A stretch of 64,000 nucleotides of DNA from an uncultured Prevotella sp. (GCA_937877685.1 CALFGU010000117.1:19017-83016); one strand, 5' to 3'. Numbered from the stretch's first letter, positions 45,970-56,824 are shown. Numbers and translations are program-made. Notes: generated from the sequence alone by a model not told the origin.

Positions 45970-47112
45970 ATGATACATTCTATATATAATTTTGATGATT
46001 TAGGCATCCAAGTTGAATGTGCCACCTATGAAGCTGAGAATGGTGTTAATGAACATCATCTCATGCTTCATGTTATAGCTAGAGGTGACTTGTTCTCAGG
46101 ACAATATCAACGCTTGTGCGAAGGTGAAAGACGTATGTTGGATTTGCCTAAATTTAAGGATGCATCAGCAGTAATGCGTCGTTATTTTCTGTCTGATTCA
46201 ACCAATCAAGTTGTGTGTATGAAAGAAACAGACGCAAATTGCGCTTATTCTTACATTCAGCAACCTCCGCTTGATGGTTCCAAAGTAGCAATGTGGATTT
46301 ACTTGGTAGATAATGTTGAAGTGTCGCATAGTGATGGAACAACTATTGTTGCTCACAATGGTTATCAACACTTGTGGCGCATGGGTATGCATTATGGTGA
46401 AGGAAATTCTGCAACACAAACGACGTATCTCCTTGAATCGTATGAAGCAGATTTGGAAAAATATTGTGCCACGTTGCGAGATAATTGCTTACGAACTTGG
46501 TTTTTCGTGAGAGATGTTGACACGCAATACATGGGGATGGTTAAAGCGCGTAAGGAAAATTTTATTGCTCAAGGATTAACAGAACATACTCATTATATCG
46601 CTTCAACAGGAATACAGGGTTTACCTGCCGATCCTCACGCTATTATTCAACTTGGAGCATATTCATTGACAGGAATGGAGGGTAAGCAGATACATTATTT
46701 ATATGCTCCTTCACATCTAAACCCTACCTATGAATACGGAGTTACTTTCGAGCGTGGCACGGTTGTAGAATATGGTGACAGAGCGCATGCTTTAATTAGC
46801 GGAACTGCTAGTATTAACAATAAGGGTGAAGTTGTACATGTCGGCGATATTGATGGTCAAACTCGTAGAATGATTGAGAATGTAAAAGTTCTCCTTGATG
46901 AAGGTGGTTTTGCTGAGACTGATGTTGCTCAAATTATTGTATATATCAGAGATCTATGTGATTTTGAGCGTGTGAAACAACTTATTAATGAACATTATGC
47001 CAATGTTCCTCAAATCTTTACGTTAGCGCCAGTTTGTCGTCCAGAATGGTTGGTTGAGATGGAGTGCATCGCTATTAAGAAACAAAATAACCCCGAGTTT
47101 AGAGCATTTTAA
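45970..47112 (+). CDS. RidA/YjgF-superfamily protein, chorismatase-like architecture
   Basis: This protein is 380 residues from the ATG at 45970; a TTG 12 bp earlier is less likely. The C-terminal ~120 residues have the Rid fold signature (ALISGTASINNKGEVVHVGD, ENVKVLLDEGGFAETDV, IIVYIRDLCDFERV). A longer N-terminal part includes TWFFVRDVDTQYMGMVKARKE and ASTGIQGLPADPHAI. This two-part layout resembles the FkbO/Hyg5-type chorismatase group and Bacteroides proteins annotated as endoribonuclease L-PSP. Substrate is unknown. The decayed ccsA-like gene follows on the same strand. Confidence 0.75.
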   Translation: MIHSIYNFDDLGIQVECATYEAENGVNEHHLMLHVIARGDLFSGQYQRLCEGERRMLDLPKFKDASAVMRRYFLSDSTNQVVCMKETDANCAYSYIQQPPLDGSKVAMWIYLVDNVEVSHSDGTTIVAHNGYQHLWRMGMHYGEGNSATQTTYLLESYEADLEKYCATLRDNCLRTWFFVRDVDTQYMGMVKARKENFIAQGLTEHTHYIASTGIQGLPADPHAIIQLGAYSLTGMEGKQIHYLYAPSHLNPTYEYGVTFERGTVVEYGDRAHALISGTASINNKGEVVHVGDIDGQTRRMIENVKVLLDEGGFAETDVAQIIVYIRDLCDFERVKQLINEHYANVPQIFTLAPVCRPEWLVEMECIAIKKQNNPEFRAF

Positions 47113-47215
47113 AAAGAACCATATCTAAATTTGAAGTAACTATACGCTTCTTTAATTGATGCGAACATATTAATCTTTCATCTGCTTGCTACAAGTGGTC
47201 ATAAATTTCTGAATA

Positions 47216-47734
47216 TACCTTTCTTCGCTTCTTGCAATTTGTACTATTTTTAAGCGTGATTATGGCACAACCATCGTTCACGAATATATCTACGATGCCC
47301 TATGGTTTATCAGCTATGTGGCATCGTATTTCTATGTTTGTCATATAAATGTATAAATTCAAAGTTTTGGCGAATGCCATTAGTGGTCTTCAACACGTGT
47401 GTTGCTTACTCATAGCGATAGGAGTTTGTTTTACGACCGTTTATCCCAGAAATTATTAAAGCCAGCTGTAATGCTGTTAACGCTGGGATTTATATTCGGT
47501 GTCATTTGGACAGGAGAATCATGAGGAAATTATTGGTTGTGGAACCCCAAAGAAATATCAGCGCTCATTACGTCGTTGCTCTTTGGTGTTCCGATTCATA
47601 ATAGTTCCAATAGTTTTCTTATGCACAAAAAGATTGCCATATAATTTGTGTTGCTCGCCTTTCTTTCATTACTCATGTCGTATGTAGGAGCAACTTACTT
47701 GGTGGGATGCATAGTTTTAATGCTTGTTAATTAA
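47216..47734 (+). pseudogene. Decayed cytochrome c assembly protein (CcsA/ResC-like)
   Basis: One frame (codon starts such as 47297 and 47522) reads DALWFISYVASYFYV, then KPAVMLLTLGFIFGVIWTGES-stop-GNYWLWNPKEISALITSLLFG, each written here in parts. The end FVLLAFLSLLMSYVGATYLVG also fits. The WxxYWxWxPKExxALIT block is the haem-handling tryptophan-rich motif of CcsA. In-frame stops are at 47354, 47381, 47522 (TGA where a Trp codon is expected) and 47642. The gene is therefore dead. It is shorter than an intact ~250-residue CcsA. No resB or nrf gene remains in the window. Confidence 0.75.
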
Positions 47735-47794
47735 CATGTAAAAGTTAATGGATATAGTGAATCTCTAAGACTATTTTGTAAGTCTCAAATAAAA

Positions 47795-47838
47795 AAATTA
47801 AGTCTCAAAGTTTTTTTATTCTTTGAGACTTAATTTTG
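47795..47838. repeat. AAGTCTC hairpin element E
   Basis: A perfect 17-bp inverted repeat has arms 47795-47811 and 47822-47838 (AAAATTAAGTCTCAAAG) and a 10-nt T-rich loop. An additional AAGTCTCAAAT lies just before it (47781-47790). It lies between the ccsA remnant and the 3' end of relA, which face each other, so it may also serve as a shared terminator. Confidence 0.82.
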
Positions 47839-47846
47839 ATTTTGTC

Positions 47847-50021
47847 TTAACTACGACTTACGGCCTTTATTCCTTTTACGGTGCGTAGTTTTTTGATGAG
47901 TTGTGTAAGCACTGATGTATCCTTTACCATGACGGTCAGGATGCCAGAGAAGAGACCATCGTCAGTAGAGTCTATACTTATGGAGCGCAACATGATTTGT
48001 TGTTCTTTTGAGATGATACTCGTGATGTTGTTGACGATACCTAGGTCATCATGTCCCACTACGCGGAGCGTGATAGGGTAGGTCCCTCCACCTTTTCCCG
48101 CCCATTGTGCACGAACAATGCGATAAGGGAAGCGCTCTTTGAGGACGGATGCGTTGGGACAACTCGTACGGTGAATCTTGATGCCACCTCCTGAATTTAC
48201 GAATCCAAAAACTTCATCGCCATATACGGGTGAGCAACAACGTGCCATTTGGAAGTCGATGCCTTTCAGGTTTTGGTCAATGACAAGCACATCTGAGTCC
48301 GTGTCAGAATATTTGTTTTCTACGTCTTGCTGTAAGTTGAATTCTTCTGCTCTACGTAGGGGGGCTTGACGTTCTAATTGTCCAGCTTCACGTTTCGCTA
48401 TTTCTACGTAGCGCTCTATGACTTCATTAACATCTCGGCGCCCGTCGGTGAGGGATTTATAGAAGTCGCTTGCTTCCTTGAATCCTAATTTCTTGATGAG
48501 AATGTTGATGACGGTTTCGTCCCAATCGAGTTTTTTGTTTTTGAGTTTGCGCTCAAGCAGTTCGCGCGCCATGACAGTCTCTTTGACTTGAAGATCGCGC
48601 ACACTGGCTTTAATTTTTGCACGAGCATGAGCAGTAGCAGCAAAGGTGATCCACTCCAACTTGGGGGTTTGTGAATTTTGGGTGAGCACCTCAACGGTGG
48701 TTCCGCTTTCGAGAGGGTGACGAATGGGAACTGCTTTTCCGTCAATGCGTCCGCCAACACAATGATCGCCAACGCGTGAATGGATGTGGTAGGCAAAGTC
48801 TATGACCGTGGCTCCTGAACCTAATTTGTAGAGGTCACCTTTTGGTGAGAACACATAGACGTCTTGCTTGCCACTCACGGCAAGGTTATCGGTTAGGAGT
48901 TGGTCATTGCCCGTTTCAAGTGCCGTTCGGATGTTTGCAAGCCACGACTCCATGCCACTGCCCGATGCTTTAACACCCTTATAGCGCCAATGGGCTGCGA
49001 GACCATGCTCAGCAATTTCGTCCATGCGCTCGGTGCGGATTTGTACTTCTACCCATTTGTCCTGCGGACCTCTAACGGTGATGTGCAAGCTTTCATATCC
49101 GTTGCTTTTGGGCACGGTCAACCAGTCGCGAAGGCGCTTTAGACTACTTTCATACTTGGCGGTGACAAGGGAGAAGACTTTCCAACATTGCTCCTTTTCC
49201 TTGTCGAATGGGGCATCGAGGATGATGCGTATAGCAAAGAGGTCATACACTCCGTGGAATCCACATCCTTGCTTCTTCATCTTTTGCCAGATGGAGTGGA
49301 TGGATTTAGTGCGCCCCTTAATGTGATATTTCAATCCCTCTTCGTCAAGGAGTTGGCGGATTGGGTTGATGAATGCTTCGATATATGCATCGCGACTTTC
49401 CTTTGTGGCATTCAAGTTGTCTTTTATGTGATAGTATGCCTCGCGCTCCATATACTTTAAAGAGAGATCTTCCAACTCTCGCTTCAGTTGGTAAAGTCCT
49501 AACTTATGTGCTAATGGTGCATAGAGATAAGCTGCTTCACGTGAAAGCGCAAGTTGAGCATCAAGGTTTTCTGTGTCCTTGGCATGACGCATAAGTACGA
49601 CACTCTCAGCAATGAGAATCAACACGATGCGCATATCTCCTGCTTGGTGAACGAAGAGGTTTCTGAAGTTTTCTTCCTTAAACTTATCGCTACGGAGGAG
49701 TAGGGTGCTGATGCCGTTGAAGCGGTCGAGAATTTCACCCACTTCTGCCCCAAAGATTCCTTTTGCTGCTTCGCGCTGACTATTAGTGTCAATGACGCAA
49801 TGGAGCAAGTAAGCTTTGAGTTCCTGTCCTTTTAATCCAATTGCCTCGTGTGCCAACATGATGGTTTGTAGTGCCATTTCGATGCGGTTATGCTGAAAGG
49901 CATTATGTAGGGGTGCACCTTCCTCGATGCACTTTCTAATAAAACTGCGCAATGCGTCATAGTCAGCTTTCGTGGGGCGAAGCAGGGGAGATTGGCAGAT
50001 AAACTTGAGTAATGTAAACAT
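47847..50021 (-). CDS. relA: RelA/SpoT family (p)ppGpp synthetase with degenerate HD site
   Basis: This 724-residue protein has all RelA/SpoT parts: an HD-like domain (about 40-180), the synthetase domain (GRTKSIHSIWQKMKKQG, YDLFAIRIIL, AEHGLAAHWRYK), a TGS domain (VYVFSPKGDLYKLGSGATVIDFAYHIHS, given in part as VYVFSPKGDLYKLGSGATVI) and a C-terminal ACT domain. The hydrolase motif LLHDxxED reads LLHCVIDTN at 72-80, with Cys75 in place of the metal-binding Asp. It is therefore probably synthetase-only, with a separate SpoT elsewhere. The nudC gene precedes it on the same strand. Confidence 0.92.
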   Translation of the reverse strand: MFTLLKFICQSPLLRPTKADYDALRSFIRKCIEEGAPLHNAFQHNRIEMALQTIMLAHEAIGLKGQELKAYLLHCVIDTNSQREAAKGIFGAEVGEILDRFNGISTLLLRSDKFKEENFRNLFVHQAGDMRIVLILIAESVVLMRHAKDTENLDAQLALSREAAYLYAPLAHKLGLYQLKRELEDLSLKYMEREAYYHIKDNLNATKESRDAYIEAFINPIRQLLDEEGLKYHIKGRTKSIHSIWQKMKKQGCGFHGVYDLFAIRIILDAPFDKEKEQCWKVFSLVTAKYESSLKRLRDWLTVPKSNGYESLHITVRGPQDKWVEVQIRTERMDEIAEHGLAAHWRYKGVKASGSGMESWLANIRTALETGNDQLLTDNLAVSGKQDVYVFSPKGDLYKLGSGATVIDFAYHIHSRVGDHCVGGRIDGKAVPIRHPLESGTTVEVLTQNSQTPKLEWITFAATAHARAKIKASVRDLQVKETVMARELLERKLKNKKLDWDETVINILIKKLGFKEASDFYKSLTDGRRDVNEVIERYVEIAKREAGQLERQAPLRRAEEFNLQQDVENKYSDTDSDVLVIDQNLKGIDFQMARCCSPVYGDEVFGFVNSGGGIKIHRTSCPNASVLKERFPYRIVRAQWAGKGGGTYPITLRVVGHDDLGIVNNITSIISKEQQIMLRSISIDSTDDGLFSGILTVMVKDTSVLTQLIKKLRTVKGIKAVSRS

Positions 50022-50077
50022 GAGGTGGATTAAAGAAGATTTTAGATATTTATGTTGTGAGGAGTGTATGCAAAAAA

Positions 50078-50833
50078 TTAACCAACGATAGATTTTTTGA
50101 CTAGGTCGATTAGTTGGCGCGCGAGACTAACTTTTCCAGGTATGGCAGGGAGATTTCGCAAACTATACCAACCGCCTTTGTTTAGTTCTGAGCGCTGAAT
50201 CTGCAGATTACCACTTTCATATTCAGCAGTGTAACCAATCATGAGACCAGAAGGATAAGGCCACGCTTGACTTCCGGCATATTGTATGTTTTTAATAGAG
50301 ATGCCCGTTTCTTCAAGGGTTTCACGCTTGACAGCCTCTTCAAGCGATTCGCCTGTTTCAACGAATCCGGCAACGAGTCCCATGTAGTCGCCTCTAAAGT
50401 TTTTGCTTTGCACGAGCAATATTTCTTCGTCTCTCGTAATTGCCACAATGATTGCCGTTGCCAATGCAGGCCAAACTTCTTTTCCGCAATTCGTGCAACG
50501 CTTGGAAATATTAGTGTGAAATCTCATTGGGCAACCACACATACCGCAAAACTGAGAATTGTCGTTCCAATAGAGCAACTCTCTTGCCTTTCCTGCAAGT
50601 GCATAACACTCACTATCGAGTACTTCAAAAGTCTCACGAAGTCCCATCATCTTATACCCATCTTTACATACTGGGGATTCTAATTTTACGGCAACGCAAA
50701 CTATTCCTGATGGAGCGGTAAATTTGATTTGCTGTTGCCAAGGGTGCAAGTCAACCACGTTAGAGAGGTCATGTGGAATTGCATTATCGGTAGTTAAGAG
50801 TAAATCTCCATGACAGAGAGCGAAATAAAGCAT
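50078..50833 (-). CDS. nudC: NAD+ diphosphatase / NAD-cap hydrolase
   Basis: This 251-residue Nudix hydrolase cleaves NAD(H) to NMN(H) and AMP; in other bacteria NudC also removes NAD caps from RNA. A four-cysteine zinc site is visible (Cys96, Cys99, Cys113, Cys116, in CGMCG and CTNCG). The Nudix box GFVETGESLEEAVKRETLEE begins at residue 156. The NudC-specific motif SQAWPYPSG (188-196) corresponds to SQPWPFPxS. The gene is between relA and the phosphohexomutase on the same strand, with a terminator-like hairpin separating it from the latter. Confidence 0.95.
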   Translation of the reverse strand: MLYFALCHGDLLLTTDNAIPHDLSNVVDLHPWQQQIKFTAPSGIVCVAVKLESPVCKDGYKMMGLRETFEVLDSECYALAGKARELLYWNDNSQFCGMCGCPMRFHTNISKRCTNCGKEVWPALATAIIVAITRDEEILLVQSKNFRGDYMGLVAGFVETGESLEEAVKRETLEETGISIKNIQYAGSQAWPYPSGLMIGYTAEYESGNLQIQRSELNKGGWYSLRNLPAIPGKVSLARQLIDLVKKSIVG

Positions 50834-50847
50834 AATTAATAATAAAT

Positions 50848-50904
50848 GAGAAAGGAGAATTATACAATGTCGACTCTTCGCACATTATACGTTTCTCCTT
50901 TCTC
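50848..50904 (-). terminator. Terminator after the phosphohexomutase gene
   Basis: The perfect 12-bp stem GAGAAAGGAGAA (50848-50859) / TTCTCCTTTCTC (50893-50904) starts 28 bp past the stop. T residues follow on the plus strand and TTTATTATT on the minus strand, so either direction is possible. Confidence 0.65.
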
Positions 50905-50931
50905 CTTTTTACATTTTAGGAATAATCTTGA

Positions 50932-52677
50932 TTAGAGACCCAAGTCCTTCTTGATTTCTTCCACCTTGCCCAAAGCCTTTTCAATCAATGCGGGATATTC
51001 ACATGAGCACTTCATGCTATCCTTGATTTCACAATAGAACTTAATCTTGGGTTCGGTACCTGAAGGACGTACGCTAATCTTCGTTCCGTCCTCGCAGAAG
51101 AACTGCAAAACGTTGCTTGTAGCGGGGAAGTCCAACTTTGTTTCGTTGCCTAAGTTATCCTTTGCAACGAGACTTTGATAATCCTTCGTTAATACAACAG
51201 GACTTCCAGCAATTGTCTTAGGAGCTTTCTCACCACGGAAATCTGCCATCATTTGTTTGATTTCGTCTGCACCAGACTTACCAGGCTTAGTTACATTAAT
51301 AGTGTGTTCGAAACTGAAACCATATTCCTTATAGATGTCCATCAATAAGTCATAGAGCGTCTTGCCTTGGTCTTTTGCCCATGCTGCGATTTCGCAAATC
51401 AAGCAGATGCTGGCAGGAGCGTCCTTGTCACGCACCTTGTCGTAAGGCAAGAAACCGAAACTTTCTTCACCACCACCAATGTACTTCTGCTTGCCTTCTG
51501 AAATAGCAATTTCACGTGCAATCCATTTAAAGCCAGTATAACAATCGCGAAGCTCAACGTTGTTCTTCTTCGCCATTTCAGCAATAACTTCTGTGGTAAC
51601 AATTGTCTTCACAAGGAAGTCGCTGTCCTTCAACTGACCGAGCGCAATCTTATTCTTGATGATGTAGTAAACAAACATCATTGCAGTCTGATTACCATTG
51701 ATAATCTGCCATTCTCCCTGAGGATTGCGACAAACAATCGCCAAACGGTCGGCATCGGGGTCTGTAGCCACAACGAGGTCAGCGTTCAACTTTGTACCGA
51801 GGTTCATACCGAGCGTCATTGCTTCCGCATTTTCGGGGTTGGGACTGACAACGGTGGGGAAGTCACCGTCAACAATCATTTGTTCGGGAACAACGTTGAT
51901 ATTCTGGAATCCCCATGAACGCAAGCAAAGGGGTACGATAACACGACCTGTTCCGTGCATTGCACTGTAAACGATGTTCAAATCCTTTTGGCGCAAGATG
52001 ACGTCTTGGTCAATCATAGCTTCCTTAACGGCAGTCATGTAGTCGAAGTCCATTTCACCACCGATAATCTGAATCAAATCCCAGTTGGCTTCGAACTTCA
52101 CATCCTCAATCTTTACCTTATTTACTTCGTCAATGATACCCTTATCGTGAGGCGCCAACACCTGAGCACCATCAGCCCAATAAGCCTTGTAACCATTATA
52201 TTCCTTGGGATTGTGAGATGCTGTTACGTTAACACCAGCCACAGCACCCAACTGACGGATAGCAAAACTGATTTCGGGAGTGGGACGGAGGCTTTCAAAC
52301 AAATAAGCCTTAATGCCGTTAGCACTGAAGATTGCGGCAACACTTTCAGCAAACATGCGTCCGTTGTTACGGCAGTCGTGCCCAACTACTACGCTCTGTC
52401 CACCTTCGGGGAATGCCTTGTTGATGTAGTTTGCAAAACCCTGAGTAGCCATACCCACGATGTACTTATTCATGCGGTTAGTACCAACACCCATTGTGCC
52501 ACGCAAACCGCCCGTACCGAATTCAAGATTTTGATAAAAGGCATCAATAAGCGGAGTCTTGTCTTCGCTTTCCAACATTGCCTTAACTTCTGCCTGAGTT
52601 TCTGCGTCAAAGTAAGGAGATGTTGCCCACACTTGAGCCACTTGCTCACAATTTTGAATAAGTTCCTTGTTTTCCAT
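50932..52677 (-). CDS. Phosphoglucomutase/phosphomannomutase family enzyme
   Basis: This 581-residue alpha-D-phosphohexomutase interconverts hexose-1- and hexose-6-phosphates. It has the phosphoserine loop VTASHNPKEYNGYK (Ser154), the metal loop DPDADRLA, the sugar-specificity loop GGEESFG and the phosphate-binding loop RPSGTEPKIKFY. The length fits the PgmB/ManB-like long bacterial form that usually acts on glucose-phosphate. It could feed glycogen synthesis encoded 8 kb away. It stands alone with its own -7 element. Confidence 0.94.
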   Translation of the reverse strand: MENKELIQNCEQVAQVWATSPYFDAETQAEVKAMLESEDKTPLIDAFYQNLEFGTGGLRGTMGVGTNRMNKYIVGMATQGFANYINKAFPEGGQSVVVGHDCRNNGRMFAESVAAIFSANGIKAYLFESLRPTPEISFAIRQLGAVAGVNVTASHNPKEYNGYKAYWADGAQVLAPHDKGIIDEVNKVKIEDVKFEANWDLIQIIGGEMDFDYMTAVKEAMIDQDVILRQKDLNIVYSAMHGTGRVIVPLCLRSWGFQNINVVPEQMIVDGDFPTVVSPNPENAEAMTLGMNLGTKLNADLVVATDPDADRLAIVCRNPQGEWQIINGNQTAMMFVYYIIKNKIALGQLKDSDFLVKTIVTTEVIAEMAKKNNVELRDCYTGFKWIAREIAISEGKQKYIGGGEESFGFLPYDKVRDKDAPASICLICEIAAWAKDQGKTLYDLLMDIYKEYGFSFEHTINVTKPGKSGADEIKQMMADFRGEKAPKTIAGSPVVLTKDYQSLVAKDNLGNETKLDFPATSNVLQFFCEDGTKISVRPSGTEPKIKFYCEIKDSMKCSCEYPALIEKALGKVEEIKKDLGL

Positions 52678-52754
52678 ATTTTGAAAAATTTAATGTGTAT
52701 AGAATCTTGTGTTTTTTGTGTAGCATATCTTAAAGAAAGAAGCACTACACTCTG

Positions 52755-52762
52755 CAAATGTA
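52755..52762 (-). promoter_or_regulatory. -7 element of the phosphohexomutase gene
   Basis: The minus-strand TACATTTG matches TAnnTTTG, 78 bp before the ATG. The rest of 52763-53247 is AT-rich and gene-free, with a weak AAGTCTC remnant (AATTAAGTCTAACTTAAGAA at 52993-53012). Confidence 0.45.
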
Positions 52763-53247
52763 CAATTTTTTTTTGAATAATAATATTATGAACAAAAAAC
52801 CAATAATATAATATTGAACTTCACGATATTACTTGCTTATAAATTTAGTTTTAATTGGTTTTCTAGTCACACTTTTGTAATCTATATTTGGGTTTGATAA
52901 TGTTCGGAATAATACAGGAATAGATGTTGTTATATAAATAATAAGTCAATATGTGTTAGAAGTATGCTGTAAATTAATCCTAATATTAACAGAATTAAGT
53001 CTAACTTAAGAAAAACTATTTAAAACATAATTCTGCCTAAAATAGATTTAATGATTCTTGTCCAAGATTAAATGAAAAAGGGGAATTAAATATTGTTTTG
53101 AATGTGTAAAATAGAGTGAAACAATGCACACAATATTTATATAATGAAGATGTTTAACAGACTTGAAACAAACTCTAATTTACTTGAATTACTTTTCTTT
53201 TGAGTCGAAAAGATATGTTTGTTGTGAATTTATGTAAGTAAAAGGTG

Positions 53248-53276
53248 TTGTTTTTATTGATTTTGTTTTATCTTTG
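53248..53276 (+). promoter_or_regulatory. Promoter of the acn-icd-gltA cluster
   Basis: TTG (53248-53250), an 18-bp spacer and TATCTTTG (53269-53276) match the Bacteroidetes promoter. The leader to the aconitase ATG at 53350 is about 65 nt. Confidence 0.65.
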
Positions 53277-53349
53277 CGCTTGCTCAGTGATAAAATGTCA
53301 CTATTGCCCTATAAAAATTAATTGTAATCCAAAAACTACTAACTTAACT

Positions 53350-55566
53350 ATGATTTTTGATATTGATTTTATACGCAACCATTATGCTACATTTAGTAAA
53401 CGTGTTGCCACTATACGTGAAAAGGTTGGACGTCCTTTAACTTTATCTGAAAAGGTTTTGTATGCCCATCTTTATAATCCCAATGATTCATTAGAAACAA
53501 CTTATGCAAACTTCCGCCCCGACCGTGTAGCAATGCAAGACGCTACGGCGCAGATGGCGTTGCTTCAGTTTATGAATGCGGGTATGGACAAGTCTGCCGT
53601 GCCTGCTACAATACATTGCGACCATTTGATATGTGCATGTGAAGGTAGTAAGGTGGATTTACCTTGTGCAATCAACGAAAATGCTGAAGTATATGATTTT
53701 TTAAAAGGTGCGGCAGCTCGTTATGGCATGGGATTTTGGGCACCTGGCGCAGGTATTATCCATCAAGTTGTGTTGGAAAACTATGCTTTCCCTGGTGGTA
53801 TGATGGTTGGAACAGACTCTCACACACCTAATGCTGGTGGTCTTGGCATGATTGCGATTGGTGTGGGTGGCGCTGATGCCGTTGACGTACTTACAGGAAT
53901 GGAATGGGAATTGCGCATTCCGCGTCGTATTGGTGTGCGCTTAACAGGAAGTCTTCATTCATGGGCAGCGCCAAAGGATGTTATCTTAAAACTTGCTGGT
54001 ATTTTAACTGTTAAGGGCGGAACAAACGCTATTATTGAGTACTTTGGTGAAGGCACAAAAACTCTTTCATGTACGGGTAAGGCAACAATATGCAATATGG
54101 GCGCTGAAGTTGGGGCAACAACAAGTATTTTCCCCTACGATGAACGTATGTCTGTATACTTAAGAGGTACATGTCGTGCTGAAGTTGCAGAATTGGCAGA
54201 TAGTGTTGCTACAGACCTTTGTGCTGACCCAGAAGTGTTAGCGAATCCTGAAACCTATTATGATGAACTGATTGAAATCAATCTTTCAGAATTAGTGCCA
54301 TATATCAATGGTCCCTTTACTCCTGATGCAGCCACTTCTGTGAATGAAATGAAGACTTATGTCGCTGAGAAAGATTATCCTGAAAAGGTGGAAGTGGCAC
54401 TCATTGGATCGTGTACAAATTCTTCTTATGAAGACTTGATGCGTGCAGCATCTGTTGCAAAACAAGCACTTGATGCAGGATTGAAACCTCAGGCACAACT
54501 CATTATTAATCCAGGTTCAGAATTGATTCGCGCAACAGCTGAACGCGATGGATTATTGCAGACACTTCGAGATGCTGGTGCAATTGAAATGACCAATGCT
54601 TGTGGACCTTGTATCGGACAGTGGAAACGTAAAACTTCTGACCCCACGAAGCGTAATTCTATAGTTACAACCTTCAATCGTAACTTTGCGAAACGTGCCG
54701 ACGGAAATCCCAATACGCATGCCTTTATCGTATCTCCTGAAATGGCTGTTGCACTTACATTCGCTGGTAAGTTAACCTTTAATCCATTAACTGATACTAT
54801 TGATGAATTTAAGTTTTCAGTACCTCAAGGCGATGAATTGCCTACATTAGGTTTTGCCACATGTGACAAAGGTTACGTCGCTCCACAAGATGGTGCAGAA
54901 GAACCTTATATTAACCCTGAAAGTAAACGTTTGCAACGCCTTGAACGTTTCGGTGCTTGGGATGGACAGGATTTCGTAAAGCTCCCCTTGTTGATTAAAA
55001 CGAAAGGTAAATGTACAACGGACCATATATCAATGGCTGGACCTTGGTTACGTTATCGTGGACACCTTGAAAACATTTCTGAAAACTGCTTGATGGGCGC
55101 TGTGAATGCTTTTACGGGTGAAACAAATGCTGTGAAGAATCAACATAGTCAAGCAACAACTACCGTTCATAAAGCAGCGTTAGACTACAAAGCAAATGGA
55201 GGTTGTATTGTTGTGGCTGAAGAAAATTATGGTGAAGGTAGCAGTCGTGAACATGCTGCAATGGAACCTCGATTCTTAGGCATACGTGCAATTATAGCAA
55301 AGAGTTTTGCACGCATACATGAAACAAACTTGAAGAAGCAAGGGGTATTGGCGCTTACCTTTAAGAATCCTACTGATTATGACAAGATTCAAGAAAGCGA
55401 CCGCTTAAGCATTAACGTTTCAATGATTCAACCTGACAATACATTGACCGTGACTTTGACCCATGCTGATGGTACTGCTGAAAATATTGAAGTGATTCAC
55501 ACGTATAACCATCAACAAATTGAATGGTTTAAGGCAGGGGCAGCATTAAATGTTTCAAGGAAGTAA
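53350..55566 (+). CDS. Aconitate hydratase, mitochondrial type
   Basis: This protein is 738 residues from the ATG at 53350. The frame is open 35 codons further upstream, but that part covers the promoter. Aconitase isomerises citrate to isocitrate using a 4Fe-4S cluster. The cluster cysteines lie in [12 protein letters not shown] and ACGPCIGQW. Other signatures are [13 protein letters not shown], the swivel domain [20 protein letters not shown] and [14 protein letters not shown]. The shape and length match the mitochondrial/AcnA-m type seen in Bacteroidetes. It is first of three TCA genes on one strand. Confidence 0.95.
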   Translation: MIFDIDFIRNHYATFSKRVATIREKVGRPLTLSEKVLYAHLYNPNDSLETTYANFRPDRVAMQDATAQMALLQFMNAGMDKSAVPATIHCDHLICACEGSKVDLPCAINENAEVYDFLKGAAARYGMGFWAPGAGIIHQVVLENYAFPGGMMVGTDSHTPNAGGLGMIAIGVGGADAVDVLTGMEWELRIPRRIGVRLTGSLHSWAAPKDVILKLAGILTVKGGTNAIIEYFGEGTKTLSCTGKATICNMGAEVGATTSIFPYDERMSVYLRGTCRAEVAELADSVATDLCADPEVLANPETYYDELIEINLSELVPYINGPFTPDAATSVNEMKTYVAEKDYPEKVEVALIGSCTNSSYEDLMRAASVAKQALDAGLKPQAQLIINPGSELIRATAERDGLLQTLRDAGAIEMTNACGPCIGQWKRKTSDPTKRNSIVTTFNRNFAKRADGNPNTHAFIVSPEMAVALTFAGKLTFNPLTDTIDEFKFSVPQGDELPTLGFATCDKGYVAPQDGAEEPYINPESKRLQRLERFGAWDGQDFVKLPLLIKTKGKCTTDHISMAGPWLRYRGHLENISENCLMGAVNAFTGETNAVKNQHSQATTTVHKAALDYKANGGCIVVAEENYGEGSSREHAAMEPRFLGIRAIIAKSFARIHETNLKKQGVLALTFKNPTDYDKIQESDRLSINVSMIQPDNTLTVTLTHADGTAENIEVIHTYNHQQIEWFKAGAALNVSRK

Positions 55567-55672
55567 ATTTCGATAAACCAGGAACAAGGTTAGAAGAAAA
55601 GAGTAGATAGATATCTGTGTTTCAGTTTAGAGATTCTTTTCAAGACGTTGTTCTGTTATATAAATAGACATT

Positions 55673-56824
55673 ATGCAAACAATAACCATACCCTATATTG
55701 TAGGCGACGGCGTAGGAGCAGAAATTACTCCTGCAATGCTAAAGGTTGTAAATGCCGCCGTTGAAAAATGTTATCAAGGCGAGAAATCCATTGACTGGAA
55801 AGAAGTTCTTGCTGGCGAAAAGGCATATAATGCCGTTGGTAATTACCTTCCTGAAGAAACACTCGAGACATTCAAAAACTATAAAATCGGAATTAAGGGA
55901 CCGCTCACAACTCCTGTCGGTGGAGGTATGCGCTCATTAAATGTTGCCCTTCGTCAAACTCTTGACCTATATGTTTGTCAGCGCCCTATGAGATGGTTTA
56001 AGGGAGTAGATTCTCCCGTAAAGCATCCTGAACGTGTAAATATGGTTGTTTTCCGTGAAAATACGGAAGATATTTATGCAGGCATAGAGTGGGCGGCTGG
56101 TACGCCTGAAGCACAAAAGGTGTATAAGTTCCTGAACGAAGAAATGGGGGTGAGTAAAGTGCGCTTTCCTGAAACTTCCGCTTTTGGTATCAAACCTGTA
56201 TCGCAAGAAGGTACAGAGCGCCTTGTACGTTCGGCATGTTTATACGCTCTTGAAAACAACCTTCCTTCAGTGACTCTTGTTCATAAGGGTAACATCATGA
56301 AATTTACCGAAGGTGGTTTCAAAAAATGGGGATACGAACTCGCAGAGCGTGAATTTGGAGACGCAATTAAGAGTGGCAGACTGACTATCAATGATTGTAT
56401 TGCCGATGCCTTTCTTCAAAATGCGTTGTTAAAACCTGAAGCTTATAGTGTGATTGCAACGCTCAATCTCAATGGGGACTATGTGAGCGATATGCTTGCT
56501 GCACAAGTTGGAGGCATAGGTATTGCTCCTGGAGCAAATATTAATTACGTCACGAAGACTGCAATTTTTGAAGCCACTCACGGCACAGCGCCTGACATTG
56601 CAGGTAAAAACATTGCCAATCCTTGTTCCATCATATTGTCTGCTGTCATGATGCTTGAGTTTATAGGTTGGAAAGAAGCGGCTGATTGCATTTACAAAGC
56701 GCTTGAGACATCATTTGAAAATGGTTATGCCACTAACGACTTGGCTCGCTTTATGATAAATGGTAAACCGTTGGGTACAAGTGAATTTGCTGAAAAACTT
56801 GTGGCATTTATTCAATCAAATTAA
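55673..56824 (+). CDS. icd: Isocitrate dehydrogenase (NADP-type)
   Basis: This 383-residue enzyme oxidises isocitrate to 2-oxoglutarate. It has the substrate loop [38 protein letters not shown] (the [12 protein letters not shown] block is diagnostic), [15 protein letters not shown] and the cofactor-site [15 protein letters not shown]. It lies 106 bp after the aconitase gene and 87 bp before citrate synthase on the same strand. The order matches the metabolic sequence read backwards from citrate synthase. NADP preference is the family default, not read directly. Confidence 0.95.
   Translation: MQTITIPYIVGDGVGAEITPAMLKVVNAAVEKCYQGEKSIDWKEVLAGEKAYNAVGNYLPEETLETFKNYKIGIKGPLTTPVGGGMRSLNVALRQTLDLYVCQRPMRWFKGVDSPVKHPERVNMVVFRENTEDIYAGIEWAAGTPEAQKVYKFLNEEMGVSKVRFPETSAFGIKPVSQEGTERLVRSACLYALENNLPSVTLVHKGNIMKFTEGGFKKWGYELAEREFGDAIKSGRLTINDCIADAFLQNALLKPEAYSVIATLNLNGDYVSDMLAAQVGGIGIAPGANINYVTKTAIFEATHGTAPDIAGKNIANPCSIILSAVMMLEFIGWKEAADCIYKALETSFENGYATNDLARFMINGKPLGTSEFAEKLVAFIQSN

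Noticed and set aside
53245..53349. 35-residue N-terminal extension of aconitase
   Set aside because: The DNA contains the promoter (TATCTTTG at 53269), and the family normally begins at the ATG at 53350.
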